Shown: positions 29,494-39,248, numbered from the stretch's first letter. The stretch is 64,000 nucleotides of DNA from Methylobacillus flagellatus (GCF_005502435.1 NZ_SCOU01000002.1:310001-374000); one strand, 5' to 3'. Made by a program: numbers and translations. Notes: generated by a model from the letters alone, not told the origin.

Positions 29494-30296
29494 TGACCAG
29501 CCCCATACTCACGGCACGTAATCTGGTCAAAACCTATACCCAGCGCAGCGGGAAATTCGGTCTTGGCAGTCACAGCTTCCGTGCCCTTGATGAGGTCAGT
29601 ATCAGCTTGTCAGCCGGTAGCACACTGGCGGTTGTGGGCGAATCCGGTAGCGGCAAGTCGACGCTGGCACGTTGTCTGTTACAATTGCTGCCCTTGGACA
29701 GCGGCGAAGTGCTGTTCGAAGGCCGTAATCTGGCGACATTGTCCTCTGCGGCGCTGCGACAGGAGCGTCGCAATCTGCAGATGGTGTTCCAGGATCCGTT
29801 CGCTTCCTTGAATCCACGCATGAAGATCGGCGAGATCGTCGCCGAAGGGCTGTTGATTCACGGCATGGGCAATGCTGATGAGCGCCGCGAGCGTGTGCTG
29901 CAGATGTTGAAGCGCGTCGGCCTGCAGGAAGCGGACATGCAGAAATATCCGCACCAGTTCTCGGGTGGGCAACGCCAGCGTATCGGCATCGCCCGCGCGC
30001 TGGTGCTGCAACCCAAGGTGGTGGTGTGTGACGAGCCGGTGTCGGCACTGGATGTGTCCATACAGGCCCAGATCCTTCTGTTATTGAAGGACCTCCAGCA
30101 GGAGATGGCGCTGAGCTATGTGTTCATCAGCCACGATCTGCGCGTGGTTCGGCATATCGCGGATGAAGTGGTGGTGATGCACCAAGGCAAGGTGGTGGAG
30201 CAGGGCGCGGTGGAAGCGATTTATGCGGCTCCGCAACATGCGTACACCCAAAATTTATTGAACTCAATCCCTGGCCGCCGTGCGGCGGCCGCGTAA
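29490..30296 (+). CDS. Oligopeptide-type ABC transporter ATPase (OppF/DppF-like)
   Basis: 268 residues. Walker A GESGSGKST (~48-56), Q-loop FQDPFASLNPRMKIGE, signature FSGGQRQRIGIARALV, Walker B VVCDEPVSALD, H-loop FISHDLRVVRHI, and the closing APQHAYTQNLLNSIPG block of the OppF branch. It overlaps the preceding ATPase by 4 bp. Together they look like a split version of the fused YejF ATPase, or the OppDF pair of a dipeptide system. Genes for the membrane part are not here. Confidence 0.9.
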   Translation: MMTSPILTARNLVKTYTQRSGKFGLGSHSFRALDEVSISLSAGSTLAVVGESGSGKSTLARCLLQLLPLDSGEVLFEGRNLATLSSAALRQERRNLQMVFQDPFASLNPRMKIGEIVAEGLLIHGMGNADERRERVLQMLKRVGLQEADMQKYPHQFSGGQRQRIGIARALVLQPKVVVCDEPVSALDVSIQAQILLLLKDLQQEMALSYVFISHDLRVVRHIADEVVVMHQGKVVEQGAVEAIYAAPQHAYTQNLLNSIPGRRAAAA

Positions 30297-30308
30297 TTCT
30301 GGATAATT

Positions 30309-30935
30309 ATGGCCTACGATTTAGAAGAGCAGGAACAGCTGGACGCATTCAAGACCTGGTGGAAAGCGAACGGCAGCAAAGTGATCAGTGCGGTCATCGC
30401 AGTCGCGGTGGCCTTCATCGCCTACGAAGGCTGGAACATCTATCAGCGTCAACAAACAGCCAAGGCTTCCGAGCTGTATGCCGCGTTGACCAAGCTGGAG
30501 GCCAGCGACACCAAGAACATCCAGGCACAGGCGGCGCAGTTGATCGAAGGCTATGCCTCCACGCCATACGCAGGCCGTGCAGCGTTGCTGGCTGCCAAGA
30601 CCAACTATCTGGCAAAAGACGTGAAGACCGCCAAGTCCCAGTTGCAATGGGCGAGCGAGAATGGCACCGAAGACGCGGTACGTGCTTTGGGCCTGTTGCA
30701 GCTGGCTGGCTTGCAACTGGAAGAAAAAGCTTACGATGAAGCATTGAAGACGCTGGCCGAGAAGCATGCGGCGGGTTTCGATGGTTTGTTCGCTGACCTG
30801 CGCGGTGACGTGCTGGTGGCACAAGGTAACAAGGAAGAGGCCAGGAAAGCATATCAGCAGGCGCTGAATGAGCTGGACCCGCAGAACCGTTACCATCGCT
30901 TCACTTTGCAGAAGCTGGAAGCACTGGGCAGCTAG
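30309..30935 (+). CDS. yfgM: YfgM-type ancillary SecYEG translocon subunit
   Basis: 208 residues: a cytoplasmic charged N-terminus (YDLEEQEQLDAFKTWWK), one membrane helix (~24-43, VISAVIAVAVAFIAYEGWNI), and a periplasmic TPR-like domain rich in Ala/Leu helices. In E. coli YfgM links SecYEG with periplasmic chaperones such as PpiD. Its place directly before bamB and der is the conserved hisS-yfgM-bamB-der order, here interrupted by the two ABC ATPases. The 198-bp gap to bamB holds a 17-bp tandem repeat and no gene. Confidence 0.9.
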   Translation: MAYDLEEQEQLDAFKTWWKANGSKVISAVIAVAVAFIAYEGWNIYQRQQTAKASELYAALTKLEASDTKNIQAQAAQLIEGYASTPYAGRAALLAAKTNYLAKDVKTAKSQLQWASENGTEDAVRALGLLQLAGLQLEEKAYDEALKTLAEKHAAGFDGLFADLRGDVLVAQGNKEEARKAYQQALNELDPQNRYHRFTLQKLEALGS

Positions 30936-31091
30936 CCAGCAGTCTGGCCGCCAGGTTTTGTGGCGTGACGTCCACGCTATGCGTTATGCATCAGGGCCTT
31001 ATGTATCAGGGAGTTGTGCACCAGGCTGCGGCCTGCTCCGGAATTGCTGCTTAAGCCACAAGCACTGCAGAATGCGGCTGATCAGATGCTG

Positions 31092-31125
31092 CTCAATATG
31101 GCGTAGTGCTCAACATGGCGTAGTG
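31092..31125. repeat. Two tandem 17-bp units before bamB
   Basis: CTCAATATGGCGTAGTG (31092-31108) is followed by CTCAACATGGCGTAGTG (31109-31125), with one mismatch. It ends 8 bp before the bamB ATG and may alter its translation leader. Confidence 0.75.
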
Positions 31126-31133
31126 ATAGGGGA

Positions 31134-32345
31134 ATGAATTTGTTGTTTAACCGTCTGAAATCAACGCGCTTGCTGCAGCCATCCACGTGGCTGGTGGCTG
31201 GGCTGGTCGTTTTGTCGCTGACTGCCTGCAGTTCACTGTCTGGACTCAAGGATAATCTGTCTGAAAGCATGTTCGGTCGCAAGCTGGCCGAGCCGCCAGT
31301 ACCGCTGACCGAGTTCACGCCCAGGATGACCGCCAAGGTGCGCTGGAGTTACAAGCTCGGCGACACCATGGAATACGATTTCTCGCCGGTGGTGACTGGT
31401 GATGCCGTCTATGCTGCCAGTGCCGCTGGTGATGTGGTGCGGCTGGAGGCAGCAAGCGGTAAACAGGTTTGGCGCGTGAGCGCAGGCGAACCACTGAGCG
31501 GCGGCATCGGCATAGCGCCGAATCTAGTGCTGGTCGGTACCGCTGGCGGTTATCTGATGGCCTATGACCAATCGGGCAAGTTATTGTGGAAATCCAAGCT
31601 CAGCAGTCAGGTGCTCAGTGCGCCACGCGAAGCTGAAGGCATCATCGTGGTGCGCACGGGCGACAGCCGCATCTACGGCATCAACGTTGCGGATGGTACG
31701 CGCAAATGGGTATACGAGCGCGCCACGCCTACCTTGAGTCTGCGTAGCAGTGCGGGCGTGACCATAGACCAGGGCGCTGTGTTTGCCGGGTTCGCTGGTG
31801 GCAAGCTGATCGCATTGCGTCTGGAAGATGGTTCCGTGGTTTGGGAAGTGTCCGTGGCCTTGCCCAAGGGCGCCACCGAGATCGAGCGTATCGCCGACAT
31901 CACCAGCCTGCCTGTGGTGGAAGCCGGTCTGGTGTATGCCGCTGCCTATCAGGGCAAGATCGCAGGCGTGGACCGTGCGGCGGGCCGTGTGGTGTGGAGT
32001 CGTGATATCTCCAGCTATACCGGTATCGATGCCGAAGACAGCCGCGTCTACCTGTCGCATGCAACGGGTTCGGTCTATTCGCTGGATTACTTCAGTGGCA
32101 AGACCTTCTGGCGCCAGGGCAGCCTGCAGAACCGTCAGCTCAGTGCGCCTTTGTTCATGGACAAGGCGATTGCGGTCGGCGACATCGAAGGTTATGTGCA
32201 TTTCCTCGATTATGAGGATGGCAGTTTCGTGGCCAGAGTACGCGCTGGCGACAAGCCGGTCATGCCGCAAATGTCACGCCTGGGTGACCAGTCCGTGCTG
32301 CTGCAAACACGAGGTGGCGGCCTTTATGCCGTCGACCTTCAATAA
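31134..32345 (+). CDS. bamB: BamB outer-membrane assembly lipoprotein
   Basis: Component of the BAM complex that folds outer-membrane proteins. 403 residues, lipobox LTAC (Cys ~33). The body is an eight-bladed PQQ-type beta propeller: repeated blades such as VVRLEAASGKQVWRVSAG, YLMAYDQSGKLLWKSKL, and YALDYFSGKTFWRQG. A Shine-Dalgarno (AGGGG) sits close to the ATG. It is followed 42 bp later by der. Confidence 0.94.
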   Translation: MNLLFNRLKSTRLLQPSTWLVAGLVVLSLTACSSLSGLKDNLSESMFGRKLAEPPVPLTEFTPRMTAKVRWSYKLGDTMEYDFSPVVTGDAVYAASAAGDVVRLEAASGKQVWRVSAGEPLSGGIGIAPNLVLVGTAGGYLMAYDQSGKLLWKSKLSSQVLSAPREAEGIIVVRTGDSRIYGINVADGTRKWVYERATPTLSLRSSAGVTIDQGAVFAGFAGGKLIALRLEDGSVVWEVSVALPKGATEIERIADITSLPVVEAGLVYAAAYQGKIAGVDRAAGRVVWSRDISSYTGIDAEDSRVYLSHATGSVYSLDYFSGKTFWRQGSLQNRQLSAPLFMDKAIAVGDIEGYVHFLDYEDGSFVARVRAGDKPVMPQMSRLGDQSVLLQTRGGGLYAVDLQ

Positions 32346-32387
32346 GTATTTTTTAATAACCTTACTTCATCTATAGGCCGAACTGGC

Positions 32388-33869
32388 ATGTTGCCCACCA
32401 TAGTACTGGTAGGCCGACCCAATGTCGGCAAGTCTACTTTATTCAATCGCATGACCCGCACCCGCGACGCGCTGGTGGCGGATCTGCCCGGCCTCACGCG
32501 TGACCGCCACTATGGTCGTGGCTTGGGCGCAAGCCGGCCTTATCTGGTGGTGGACACCGGCGGTTTCGAACCCACTGCTGAAAGCGGCATCCTCAAGGAG
32601 ATGGCGCGTCAGACGCTACTCGCCATCGACGAAGCCGATGTGATCATCTTCCTGGTGGATGGCCGTGATGGCATGACGCCGCAGGACGGCGTGATCGCCG
32701 AGCGTCTGCGCAAGAGCCAGCGCCCGGTGTTGCTGGCGGTCAACAAGACCGAAGGCATGCAACGCGCCATCGTGTCTGCCGAATTCCATGAGCTGGCGCT
32801 GGGTGATCCGCTATCGATCTCGTCTGCGCACGGTGAAGGCGTGCGTGATCTGGTCGAGTTGGCGCTGGAATCTGCCCCGCCTGAAGAGGTGGAAGTGGCC
32901 GAGGTGCAGGATGACCGGCCACCCAAAGTGGCCATCGTCGGGCGCCCCAATGTGGGTAAATCCACACTGGTCAATGCCTTGCTAGGTGAAGAGCGCGTGA
33001 TCGCGTTCGATCAGCCCGGTACCACGCGTGACTCCATCGAGATCGCGCTGGAACGTGGTGGCAAGCATTACACCCTGATCGACACGGCTGGCGTGCGCAA
33101 GCGCGGCAAGGTATTTGAAGCCATCGAGAAATTCTCGGTGGTGAAGACCATGCAGGCCATTGAAGAAGCGAATGTGGCGATCCTGGTAGTGGATGCACAG
33201 GAAGGTATCACCGAGCAGGACGCACACGTCGCGGCCTATATCCTGGATGCTGGCCGTGCGCTGGTGGTGGCCATCAATAAATGGGATGGCCTCAAGGATG
33301 ACGAGCGCGAATGGATCAAGCGCGAGATCGACCGCAAGCTGCAGTTCCTGGACTTTGCCAAGTTCCACTACATCTCAGCCCTGCGCAACAAGGGCCTGAC
33401 CGAGCTGTTCCAGTCCGTGGACATGGCCTACAAAGCGGCGATGGCCAAGCTGCCCACCCCGCAATTGACCCGCGTGCTCATCGATGCGATCGCCCAACAT
33501 CAGCCTGCCGTCAGTCGCGGCATCCGCCCCAAGCTGCGCTATGCGCATCAGGGTGGCAGCAACCCGCCTATCGTCGTGGTGCATGGCAATCATGTGGATG
33601 GCATCAAGGACAGTTATGTACGCTTCCTGGAAGGCGTGTTCCGCAAGGTGTTCAAGCTGACTGGCACGCCTTTGCGTGTGCAGTTCAAGCAGGGTGAAAA
33701 TCCGTTTGCGGAGGATCCGGATGCACGCAAGCGCGGTGAAGGTATCGTGAGCATGCGCAGGCGCAAGACCGAGCAGCGTGCAGAGCTCAATGCGCGTGCA
33801 CGTGAAGCGCGTGGCGAGGCGGTAAAGCGTCCGGCAGCAGTGCCGCGCAAGCGCGCTAGCAAGAAGTAA
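32388..33869 (+). CDS. der: Der (EngA) double GTPase for 50S assembly
   Basis: 493 residues with two tandem GTPase domains. The first has GRPNVGKST (8-16) and DTGG. The second has GRPNVGKST (~185) and [19 protein letters not shown] provide the G4 motifs and a C-terminal KH-like domain (~365-460) follows. A basic Arg/Lys/Ala tail ends the protein. The last 21 bp and the next 21 bp form an imperfect tandem copy, so a longer read-through product is prevented by a new stop. Confidence 0.96.
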   Translation: MLPTIVLVGRPNVGKSTLFNRMTRTRDALVADLPGLTRDRHYGRGLGASRPYLVVDTGGFEPTAESGILKEMARQTLLAIDEADVIIFLVDGRDGMTPQDGVIAERLRKSQRPVLLAVNKTEGMQRAIVSAEFHELALGDPLSISSAHGEGVRDLVELALESAPPEEVEVAEVQDDRPPKVAIVGRPNVGKSTLVNALLGEERVIAFDQPGTTRDSIEIALERGGKHYTLIDTAGVRKRGKVFEAIEKFSVVKTMQAIEEANVAILVVDAQEGITEQDAHVAAYILDAGRALVVAINKWDGLKDDEREWIKREIDRKLQFLDFAKFHYISALRNKGLTELFQSVDMAYKAAMAKLPTPQLTRVLIDAIAQHQPAVSRGIRPKLRYAHQGGSNPPIVVVHGNHVDGIKDSYVRFLEGVFRKVFKLTGTPLRVQFKQGENPFAEDPDARKRGEGIVSMRRRKTEQRAELNARAREARGEAVKRPAAVPRKRASKK

Positions 33870-33890
33870 AAGCGCAGCATCAAGAAGTAG
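33849..33890. repeat. Imperfect tandem duplication of the der 3' end
   Basis: AAGCGCGCTAGCAAGAAG-TAA (33849-33869) is followed by AAGCGCAGCATCAAGAAG-TAG (33870-33890), the same KR-x-x-KK-stop pattern twice. It looks like a small slippage duplication that repeats the stop codon. Confidence 0.6.
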
Positions 33891-34059
33891 CCCTTATGCG
33901 CGCGTCATGCAGGGTGTGGTGGTCGGGATATAGCGCGTGCGGCTCAAGCCCGGCAAGGTTGATGCTTTGCGCTTATGCGCTGGCAGTGATGGGGTGGAGT
34001 GACATCAAGCAGAAGATACAGCAAGCGCAAGGGTGGTAGCGCTGCAAGTCACGCTGGCC

Positions 34060-34095
34060 AAGATGCTGGCCAGAATGCACTCGGGCCAGCATCTT
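34060..34095. repeat. 12-bp perfect inverted repeat between der and bamD
   Basis: AAGATGCTGGCC (34060-34071) and GGCCAGCATCTT (34084-34095) with a 12-nt loop lie between the convergent der and bamD genes. It can form a strong hairpin but has no T-run on either strand, so it might be a weak or factor-dependent terminator. The rest of 33891-34123 shows no gene. Confidence 0.65.
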
Positions 34096-34123
34096 GTTCG
34101 GTTATAGAGCTTAATTTCAGAGC

Positions 34124-34930
34124 TTAATTGTAGATACTTTCCCAGAATTTCCACCACACGCGCTGGTCGGTTGGCGCGGCATTGGTCAGCATCCGGCTGT
34201 CCGGGTAATTGGTTTTCAGCACACGCAGCGCGTCTTCCTTGAGGTCCTGTATCCCCAGCAGATCGTAGGCGCTGATCATGATGGTCAGTGCTTCTTCGGT
34301 CGAGTTGGAATTGGGATAGGTTTCCAGCGTGTATTTGGCGCGGTTCAATGCGGCGACATAGGCTTTGCGTTTCATGTAGTAGCGCGCCACATGCAGTTCG
34401 TGCGCTGCCAGCGTGTTGACCAGATAGGCCATGCGCAGGGTGGCGTCTTTGGCATAGCGACTTTCCGGGTAGCGCGTCACGACCTCCTTCAATGCGAAGA
34501 ACGAGTCGCGCAGGGATTTTGGATCGCGGTCACTGATGGATTGCTTGGTCAGTCGCTCGACCACGCCGCGCTCGTTGAATGTGGCCAGGCCGCGCATGTA
34601 GTAGGCATAGTCCACATTGGGGTGATTGGGGTGCAGCTTGATGAAGCGGTCTGCCGCTGCGATGGTCGCAGGAGGTTCGTTCTTCTTGTGGTAAGCGTAG
34701 ATCACTTCCAGCTGTGACTGGGTGGCGAAACGACCGTGCGGATAACGCGATTCCAGAATGCGGAAATAGCTGATGGCTTTTTCGTAATCTCTAGCACTCA
34801 TGGCCGCTTGTGCTTCGCTGTAGATACGCTGTACGTTCCAGCCCTTGGTGACATCCAGAGGTGCCGGATCGCCGAAAATGGCGCAGCCGGTCAGCCAGAG
34901 CAGCGCGAATAAGGCTACACTATGTTTCAT
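34124..34930 (-). CDS. bamD: BamD outer-membrane assembly lipoprotein
   Basis: Essential BAM lipoprotein. 268 residues from ATG 34930; lipobox LTGC (Cys ~15). TPR-like helical repeats follow (YEKAISYFRILESRYPHGRF, DYAYYMRGLATFNERG). The ComL/YfiO family keeps the AYYMRGLA motif seen here. An in-frame ATG 17 codons upstream would spoil the signal peptide. It diverges from rluD (64 bp between starts), as in many betaproteobacteria. Confidence 0.95.
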   Translation of the reverse strand: MKHSVALFALLWLTGCAIFGDPAPLDVTKGWNVQRIYSEAQAAMSARDYEKAISYFRILESRYPHGRFATQSQLEVIYAYHKKNEPPATIAAADRFIKLHPNHPNVDYAYYMRGLATFNERGVVERLTKQSISDRDPKSLRDSFFALKEVVTRYPESRYAKDATLRMAYLVNTLAAHELHVARYYMKRKAYVAALNRAKYTLETYPNSNSTEEALTIMISAYDLLGIQDLKEDALRVLKTNYPDSRMLTNAAPTDQRVWWKFWESIYN

Positions 34931-34993
34931 TACAAAGGCTCCACAAACGGACGCTCGACGATTCGAGCCGTCCTCTTGCACAGATTATAACTG

Positions 34994-36112
34994 ATGACTT
35001 CTGCCACACCTATCACACTGACCGTTCCACTTGAGTGCGGCGGTTTACGCCTGGATCAGGCGCTGCAACGCATGTTGCCTGAGCATTCGCGCTCGCGTTT
35101 GCAAGCCTGGATCAAGGACGGCCAGATCACCATGGCGCAGCAGCCCGTCACCTCCAAACTCAAGGTCTGGGGCGGCGAAAAGCTGGAGATCATGCTGCAG
35201 CCTGTGCCTCAGCAGCAGGCCTTTGTCGCGGAGGATATCCCGCTCGACATCGTCTATGAAGATGACCATATCCTGGTGATCAACAAACCGGCGGGTCTGG
35301 TGGTGCATCCTGCTGCAGGCAACTGGCAGGGCACCTTGCTGAACGGTTTGTTGCATCATGCGCCAGCGCTCGGTCAGTTGCCGCGTGCCGGCATCGTGCA
35401 CCGCCTGGACAAAGATACCAGCGGCCTGCTGGTGGTGGCCAAAACGCTGGCGGCACAGACCAGTCTGGTGCGCCAGCTACAGGCACGCACGGTCAAGCGC
35501 GAATACCGTGCCATCGTCTGGGGCCAGGTATGGCGTAACGGCAAGGTGGATCAGCCCATAGGCCGTCATCCACATGCGCGTACCAAGATGGCAGTGAATC
35601 GTCAGGGCAAACCCGCCGTCACCCAGTATGAGGTGCTGGAGCGCTTTGCGGTACATACCTATATGCGCTGCCTGCTGCAGACCGGCCGTACCCACCAGAT
35701 CCGGGTGCACATGCAGCATTTGCAGGCCCCGCTGGTAGGGGACGGGGTGTACGGCATCCGTGGCATCCTGCCGCTGCGCGCCATGACACCTGAGTTGCGC
35801 ACTGCGGTGAGCGGATTCGAGCGGCAGGCCTTGCATGCCATCCGCCTGGGCTTGATACACCCGCATACGGGTGAAGCCATGGAATGGCAGATCGATCTGG
35901 CACAGGACATGAAAGACCTGCTGGAAGCGATGCGCCAGGCACCCGAAGTGGCTGAGGAAGCCTATGTCTATGACCCGGAGCTGGACGGCTGGGATGAAGA
36001 CGATGAGGAGCTGGACGACGAGGATGATCTCGAGGACGACCTTGAGCTGGTGGACGACGCTGAATTGGAAGATGACGATGATGAACCGTCAACCCCAGTG
36101 CATCCTGCCTGA
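34994..36112 (+). CDS. rluD: 23S rRNA pseudouridine synthase D
   Basis: Makes pseudouridines 1911, 1915 and 1917 in helix 69 of 23S rRNA. 372 residues: S4 domain at ~18-75, then the RluA-family catalytic domain with GIVHRLDKDTSGLLVVAK, D139 being catalytic. The end is unusual: residues ~328-372 are a run of Asp/Glu (for instance DEDDEELDDEDDLEDD), ~45 residues longer than usual. This acidic tail overlaps the pgeF start by ~32 bp. Confidence 0.95.
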   Translation: MTSATPITLTVPLECGGLRLDQALQRMLPEHSRSRLQAWIKDGQITMAQQPVTSKLKVWGGEKLEIMLQPVPQQQAFVAEDIPLDIVYEDDHILVINKPAGLVVHPAAGNWQGTLLNGLLHHAPALGQLPRAGIVHRLDKDTSGLLVVAKTLAAQTSLVRQLQARTVKREYRAIVWGQVWRNGKVDQPIGRHPHARTKMAVNRQGKPAVTQYEVLERFAVHTYMRCLLQTGRTHQIRVHMQHLQAPLVGDGVYGIRGILPLRAMTPELRTAVSGFERQALHAIRLGLIHPHTGEAMEWQIDLAQDMKDLLEAMRQAPEVAEEAYVYDPELDGWDEDDEELDDEDDLEDDLELVDDAELEDDDDEPSTPVHPA

Positions 36113-36848
36113 CTGGCCTGCGCCAGCCAACGTCAAGGCATTGCAGACCACGCGCCAGGGTGGCGTGAGCCAGGGGCCGTATGCGAGTTTGAATCTGGGG
36201 GAGTTCGTGGCGGATGACCCGCTGGCACTCGCCAGCAACCGTCAGCGTCTGGCGCAGTGGCTGCCCAGCGAGCCGGTGTGGATCAAACAGGTGCATGGGG
36301 TGGATGTCATCGATGCCGCTGCCGCACCTTGCGCGCTGGTGGCGGATGCGGTGATCAGCACACAGCGGCATGCCGTGTGTGCCATCACCACGGCAGATTG
36401 CCTGCCTGTGCTGTTATGCGACCGCGCCGGCACGGTAGTCGCAGCCGTGCATGCGGGCTGGAAAGGGCTGGCTGACGGGGCCATCGAGGCGGCAGTCGCC
36501 CGTATGGCGGTGCCGACCGACACACTGATGGCCTGGTTAGGTCCCGCCATCGGCCCACAAGCCTTTGAAGTGGGCAGTGAGGTGCGTGACATCTTCATCG
36601 CGCATCAGGCGCAAGCGGCCACTGCCTTTGTCGCTACACCAGGGTCCGGGCCTGACACCGATGCGCCAAAGTGGCTGGGCGATCTGTATCAACTGGCACG
36701 ATTGCGTCTGCAGCGACTTGGTATCAGCCAGATCAGTGGTGGTGGTATCACGCAGTCCTTTTGCACCTACAGCGAACCTGAGCGCTTTTTCTCCTACCGC
36801 CGCGATGTGGTCACCGGCCGCATGGCCAGCTTGATCTGGCTGGACTGA
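36081..36848 (+). CDS. pgeF: PgeF/YfiH-type purine nucleoside phosphorylase (laccase-domain) protein
   Basis: About 255 residues. The family clears wrongly linked muropeptides (D-Ser) in peptidoglycan precursors or acts on purine nucleosides. Conserved metal-binding blocks: WIKQVHGVDV (His), ITTADCLPVLL (Cys), and VAAVHAGWKGLADG (His). It starts inside the acidic-tail end of rluD; ATGs at 36072, 36078 and 36081 are close, with GGAAG upstream. The rluD-yfiH pair is conserved, as in E. coli. Confidence 0.93.
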   Translation: MNRQPQCILPDWPAPANVKALQTTRQGGVSQGPYASLNLGEFVADDPLALASNRQRLAQWLPSEPVWIKQVHGVDVIDAAAAPCALVADAVISTQRHAVCAITTADCLPVLLCDRAGTVVAAVHAGWKGLADGAIEAAVARMAVPTDTLMAWLGPAIGPQAFEVGSEVRDIFIAHQAQAATAFVATPGSGPDTDAPKWLGDLYQLARLRLQRLGISQISGGGITQSFCTYSEPERFFSYRRDVVTGRMASLIWLD

Positions 36849-36876
36849 TATGCGGACGGTCGGCCTCTGCATCCCG

Positions 36877-36882
36877 TATAAT
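36877..36882 (+). promoter_or_regulatory. -10 box of the ZIP gene, implying a near-leaderless message
   Basis: A perfect TATAAT lies 8 bp upstream of the ATG at 36891, so transcription would start within 1-3 bases of the start codon. No Shine-Dalgarno is visible. The -35 region is poor (GGACGG). Confidence 0.5.
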
Positions 36883-36890
36883 CTCGCCCC

Positions 36891-37697
36891 ATGACGACTT
36901 TATCTGCCATTATCCTGACCTGCCTCGCAGGTGGCGTGCTGAGCGTGGCCTGTGCCGCGTTCTTTGCATTGAATGCCCGCGTTTCCTGGATCCCGATGCT
37001 GATCAGCTATGCCATCGGTGCATTGCTGGGTGCGGTGTTCCTGGAGATCCTGCCGCACGCCTTTGAGGCGGCCAGCAGCGTAGAGAACATGGCGGCGACC
37101 GTGCTGGTGGGCATACTGGTGTTCTTTGTGCTGGAGAAGCTGGTGTTATGGCGCCATTGCCATGGCGATCACTGCGAAGTGCATGCGCCGGATGAGCACC
37201 ATGGGCACAGCCACGCACATGCGCACGGCGCTGACCATGCACATGACCATGGCCGTAGCGGCATGATGATCATGATAGGCGACACCTTCCACAATTTTGT
37301 CGACGGCATTCTGATCGCCGCCGCGTTCATGCTGGATGTGAAGCTGGGCATGGTGACGGCGCTGGCCATCATCGCGCATGAGATCCCGCAGGAAGTCGGC
37401 GATTTCCTCATCCTGCTGCATTCCGGCTACAGCAAGAAGAAAGCCTTGCTGTTCAACCTGCTGTCCAGTCTGGCGACCTTGGTGGGCGGCTTGATCGCTT
37501 ACTTCGCTTTGCAGACTGTTGAAGCCTGGATCCCCACCATACTGGGTCTGGCCGCCGCCAGCATGATCTACGTGGCGGTCGCGGACCTGATACCTGGACT
37601 GCACAAGCGTACGGAACTCAAAGCCACCCTGCAGCAGGTATTACTGATCGGGCTTGGTGTCAGTTCCATCCTGCTGGTCAAGCTGCTGCTGGAGTAA
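36891..37697 (+). CDS. ZIP-family divalent metal transporter
   Basis: 268 residues, 8 predicted membrane helices; probably imports zinc or related metals across the inner membrane. Helix IV has HNFVDG (~138-143) and helix V HEIPQE (~163-168), the metal-site signatures. A cytoplasmic loop (~95-125) is packed with histidines (HHGHSHAHAHG), likely a metal sensor or buffer. The 3' end overlaps the convergent small gene by 57 bp. Closest classes are ZupT/ZIP or GufA-like; the exact metal is unknown. Confidence 0.9.
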   Translation: MTTLSAIILTCLAGGVLSVACAAFFALNARVSWIPMLISYAIGALLGAVFLEILPHAFEAASSVENMAATVLVGILVFFVLEKLVLWRHCHGDHCEVHAPDEHHGHSHAHAHGADHAHDHGRSGMMIMIGDTFHNFVDGILIAAAFMLDVKLGMVTALAIIAHEIPQEVGDFLILLHSGYSKKKALLFNLLSSLATLVGGLIAYFALQTVEAWIPTILGLAAASMIYVAVADLIPGLHKRTELKATLQQVLLIGLGVSSILLVKLLLE

Positions 37698-37868
37698 GGC
37701 CTGTTTGATCTGCTGGCGCCTACGATGTGGCGTGCCCACCACCCACAGGAACAGGGCGCAGGGCAGTAGGCCGTAGAACACAAAGGTCAGCACACCGGCC
37801 ACTACAGAGGCTTCGGTGGCGGCCATGAGCAGGGTGATGTACAGCCAGGCTATCGCAACGATATACAT
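37641..37868 (-). CDS. Small conserved membrane protein
   Basis: 75 residues with two membrane helices ([17 protein letters not shown] and [24 protein letters not shown]) and a Gln/Arg-rich cytoplasmic end. The pattern matches short membrane proteins found widely in betaproteobacteria next to various genes. It runs against the ZIP gene, with overlapping 3' ends, and starts 16 bp before the divergent rimO start. Function unknown. Confidence 0.7.
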   Translation of the reverse strand: MYIVAIAWLYITLLMAATEASVVAGVLTFVFYGLLPCALFLWVVGTPHRRRQQIKQALLQQQLDQQDGTDTKPDQ

Positions 37869-37883
37869 AGAGTTCTCGAGATT

Positions 37884-39248
37884 ATGAGCATAGACACCGT
37901 TAAAAAATCAGCCAACGCTAAAATACCCGCTAATCCCAAAGTTGGCTTCGTTTCTCTGGGTTGCCCCAAGGCGGGTTCCGATGCGGAACGCATTCTGACC
38001 CAGCTACGCGCGGAAGGCTACGAGATCTCCGCCAGTTATGAAGAATCCGATCTGGTGGTGGTCAACACCTGCGGGTTCATAGACAGTGCGGTGGCAGAAT
38101 CGCTCGATGCCATCGGCGAAGCGCTGAATAAAAATGGCAAGGTCATCGTCACCGGCTGTCTGGGCGCCAAGGAGGGCGTGGTGCAGACTGCACACCCTTC
38201 CGTGCTGGCGGTGACCGGCCCGCATGCGCTGGACGAAGTGATGGGCCATGTACATGACCATCTGCCCAAGCCGCACGACCCATATACCGATCTGGTGCCG
38301 CCGCACGGCGTGCGTCTGACGCCCAAGCATTATGCCTATCTCAAGATTTCCGAGGGCTGTAATCACCGTTGCAGCTTCTGCATTATTCCGTCCATGCGCG
38401 GTGACCTGGTCAGCCGGCCTATCGGCGATGTGATGAACGAGGCTGAAAGCCTGGTGCGCTCCGGCGTCTCCGAGATCCTGGTGATCTCGCAGGACACCTC
38501 GGCTTATGGCGTGGACGTCAAATACCGTACCGGTTTCTGGAATGGTCGCCCGGTGCGCACGCGCATGACCGAGCTGGCCTCTGCGTTGGGTGAGCTGGGC
38601 GTGTGGGTGCGCATGCATTATGTCTACCCGTATCCGCATGTGGACGAGATCATCCCCTTGATGGCGGATGGGCTGATCCTGCCCTATCTGGATGTGCCGT
38701 TCCAGCATGCCAGCCCGCGCATCCTCAAGGCCATGAAGCGTCCGGCCAGTTCCGAGAACAATCTGGCGCGCATCAAGGGTTGGCGCGATGTGTGCCCGGA
38801 CATCACCATCCGCAGTACCTTTATTGTCGGCTTCCCTGGCGAGACCGAGGACGATTTCGAGCAGCTGCTGGAGTTCATGCAGGAGGCGCAACTGGATCGC
38901 GTCGGTTGCTTCACGTATTCAGCGGTGGATGGCGCGGCTGCCAATGCGCTGGCCGATCCGGTGCCGGAATCACTGAAACAGGAACGTCTGGCGCGCTTCA
39001 TGGAAGTGCAGGAAGCCATCAGTGCCGCCAAGCTGCAGGCCAAGGTGGGCACCATACAGACCGTGCTCATCGACGAGGTGGATGGCGATATGGCGATCGG
39101 CCGCACTATGGCGGACGCGCCCGAGATCGACGGTGTGGTGCATCTGGCCGATGGCGCCGAGCTGCAGCCGGGGGACCTGGTCGATGTGCAGATCACCTCT
39201 GCCGACGGCCATGACCTGTGGGGTGGCCCGCCGGATGATGATTTCTAG
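37884..39248 (+). CDS. rimO: Ribosomal protein S12 methylthiotransferase
   Basis: Radical-SAM enzyme that adds a methylthio group to Asp88 of protein S12. 454 residues; N-terminal UPF0004 domain cysteines at C27, C63 and C92; radical-SAM cluster CNHRCSFC (C159, C163, C166), C-terminal TRAM domain (~385-445, [14 protein letters not shown]). The [13 protein letters not shown] context is typical of RimO/MiaB. A good terminator follows. Confidence 0.97.
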   Translation: MSIDTVKKSANAKIPANPKVGFVSLGCPKAGSDAERILTQLRAEGYEISASYEESDLVVVNTCGFIDSAVAESLDAIGEALNKNGKVIVTGCLGAKEGVVQTAHPSVLAVTGPHALDEVMGHVHDHLPKPHDPYTDLVPPHGVRLTPKHYAYLKISEGCNHRCSFCIIPSMRGDLVSRPIGDVMNEAESLVRSGVSEILVISQDTSAYGVDVKYRTGFWNGRPVRTRMTELASALGELGVWVRMHYVYPYPHVDEIIPLMADGLILPYLDVPFQHASPRILKAMKRPASSENNLARIKGWRDVCPDITIRSTFIVGFPGETEDDFEQLLEFMQEAQLDRVGCFTYSAVDGAAANALADPVPESLKQERLARFMEVQEAISAAKLQAKVGTIQTVLIDEVDGDMAIGRTMADAPEIDGVVHLADGAELQPGDLVDVQITSADGHDLWGGPPDDDF

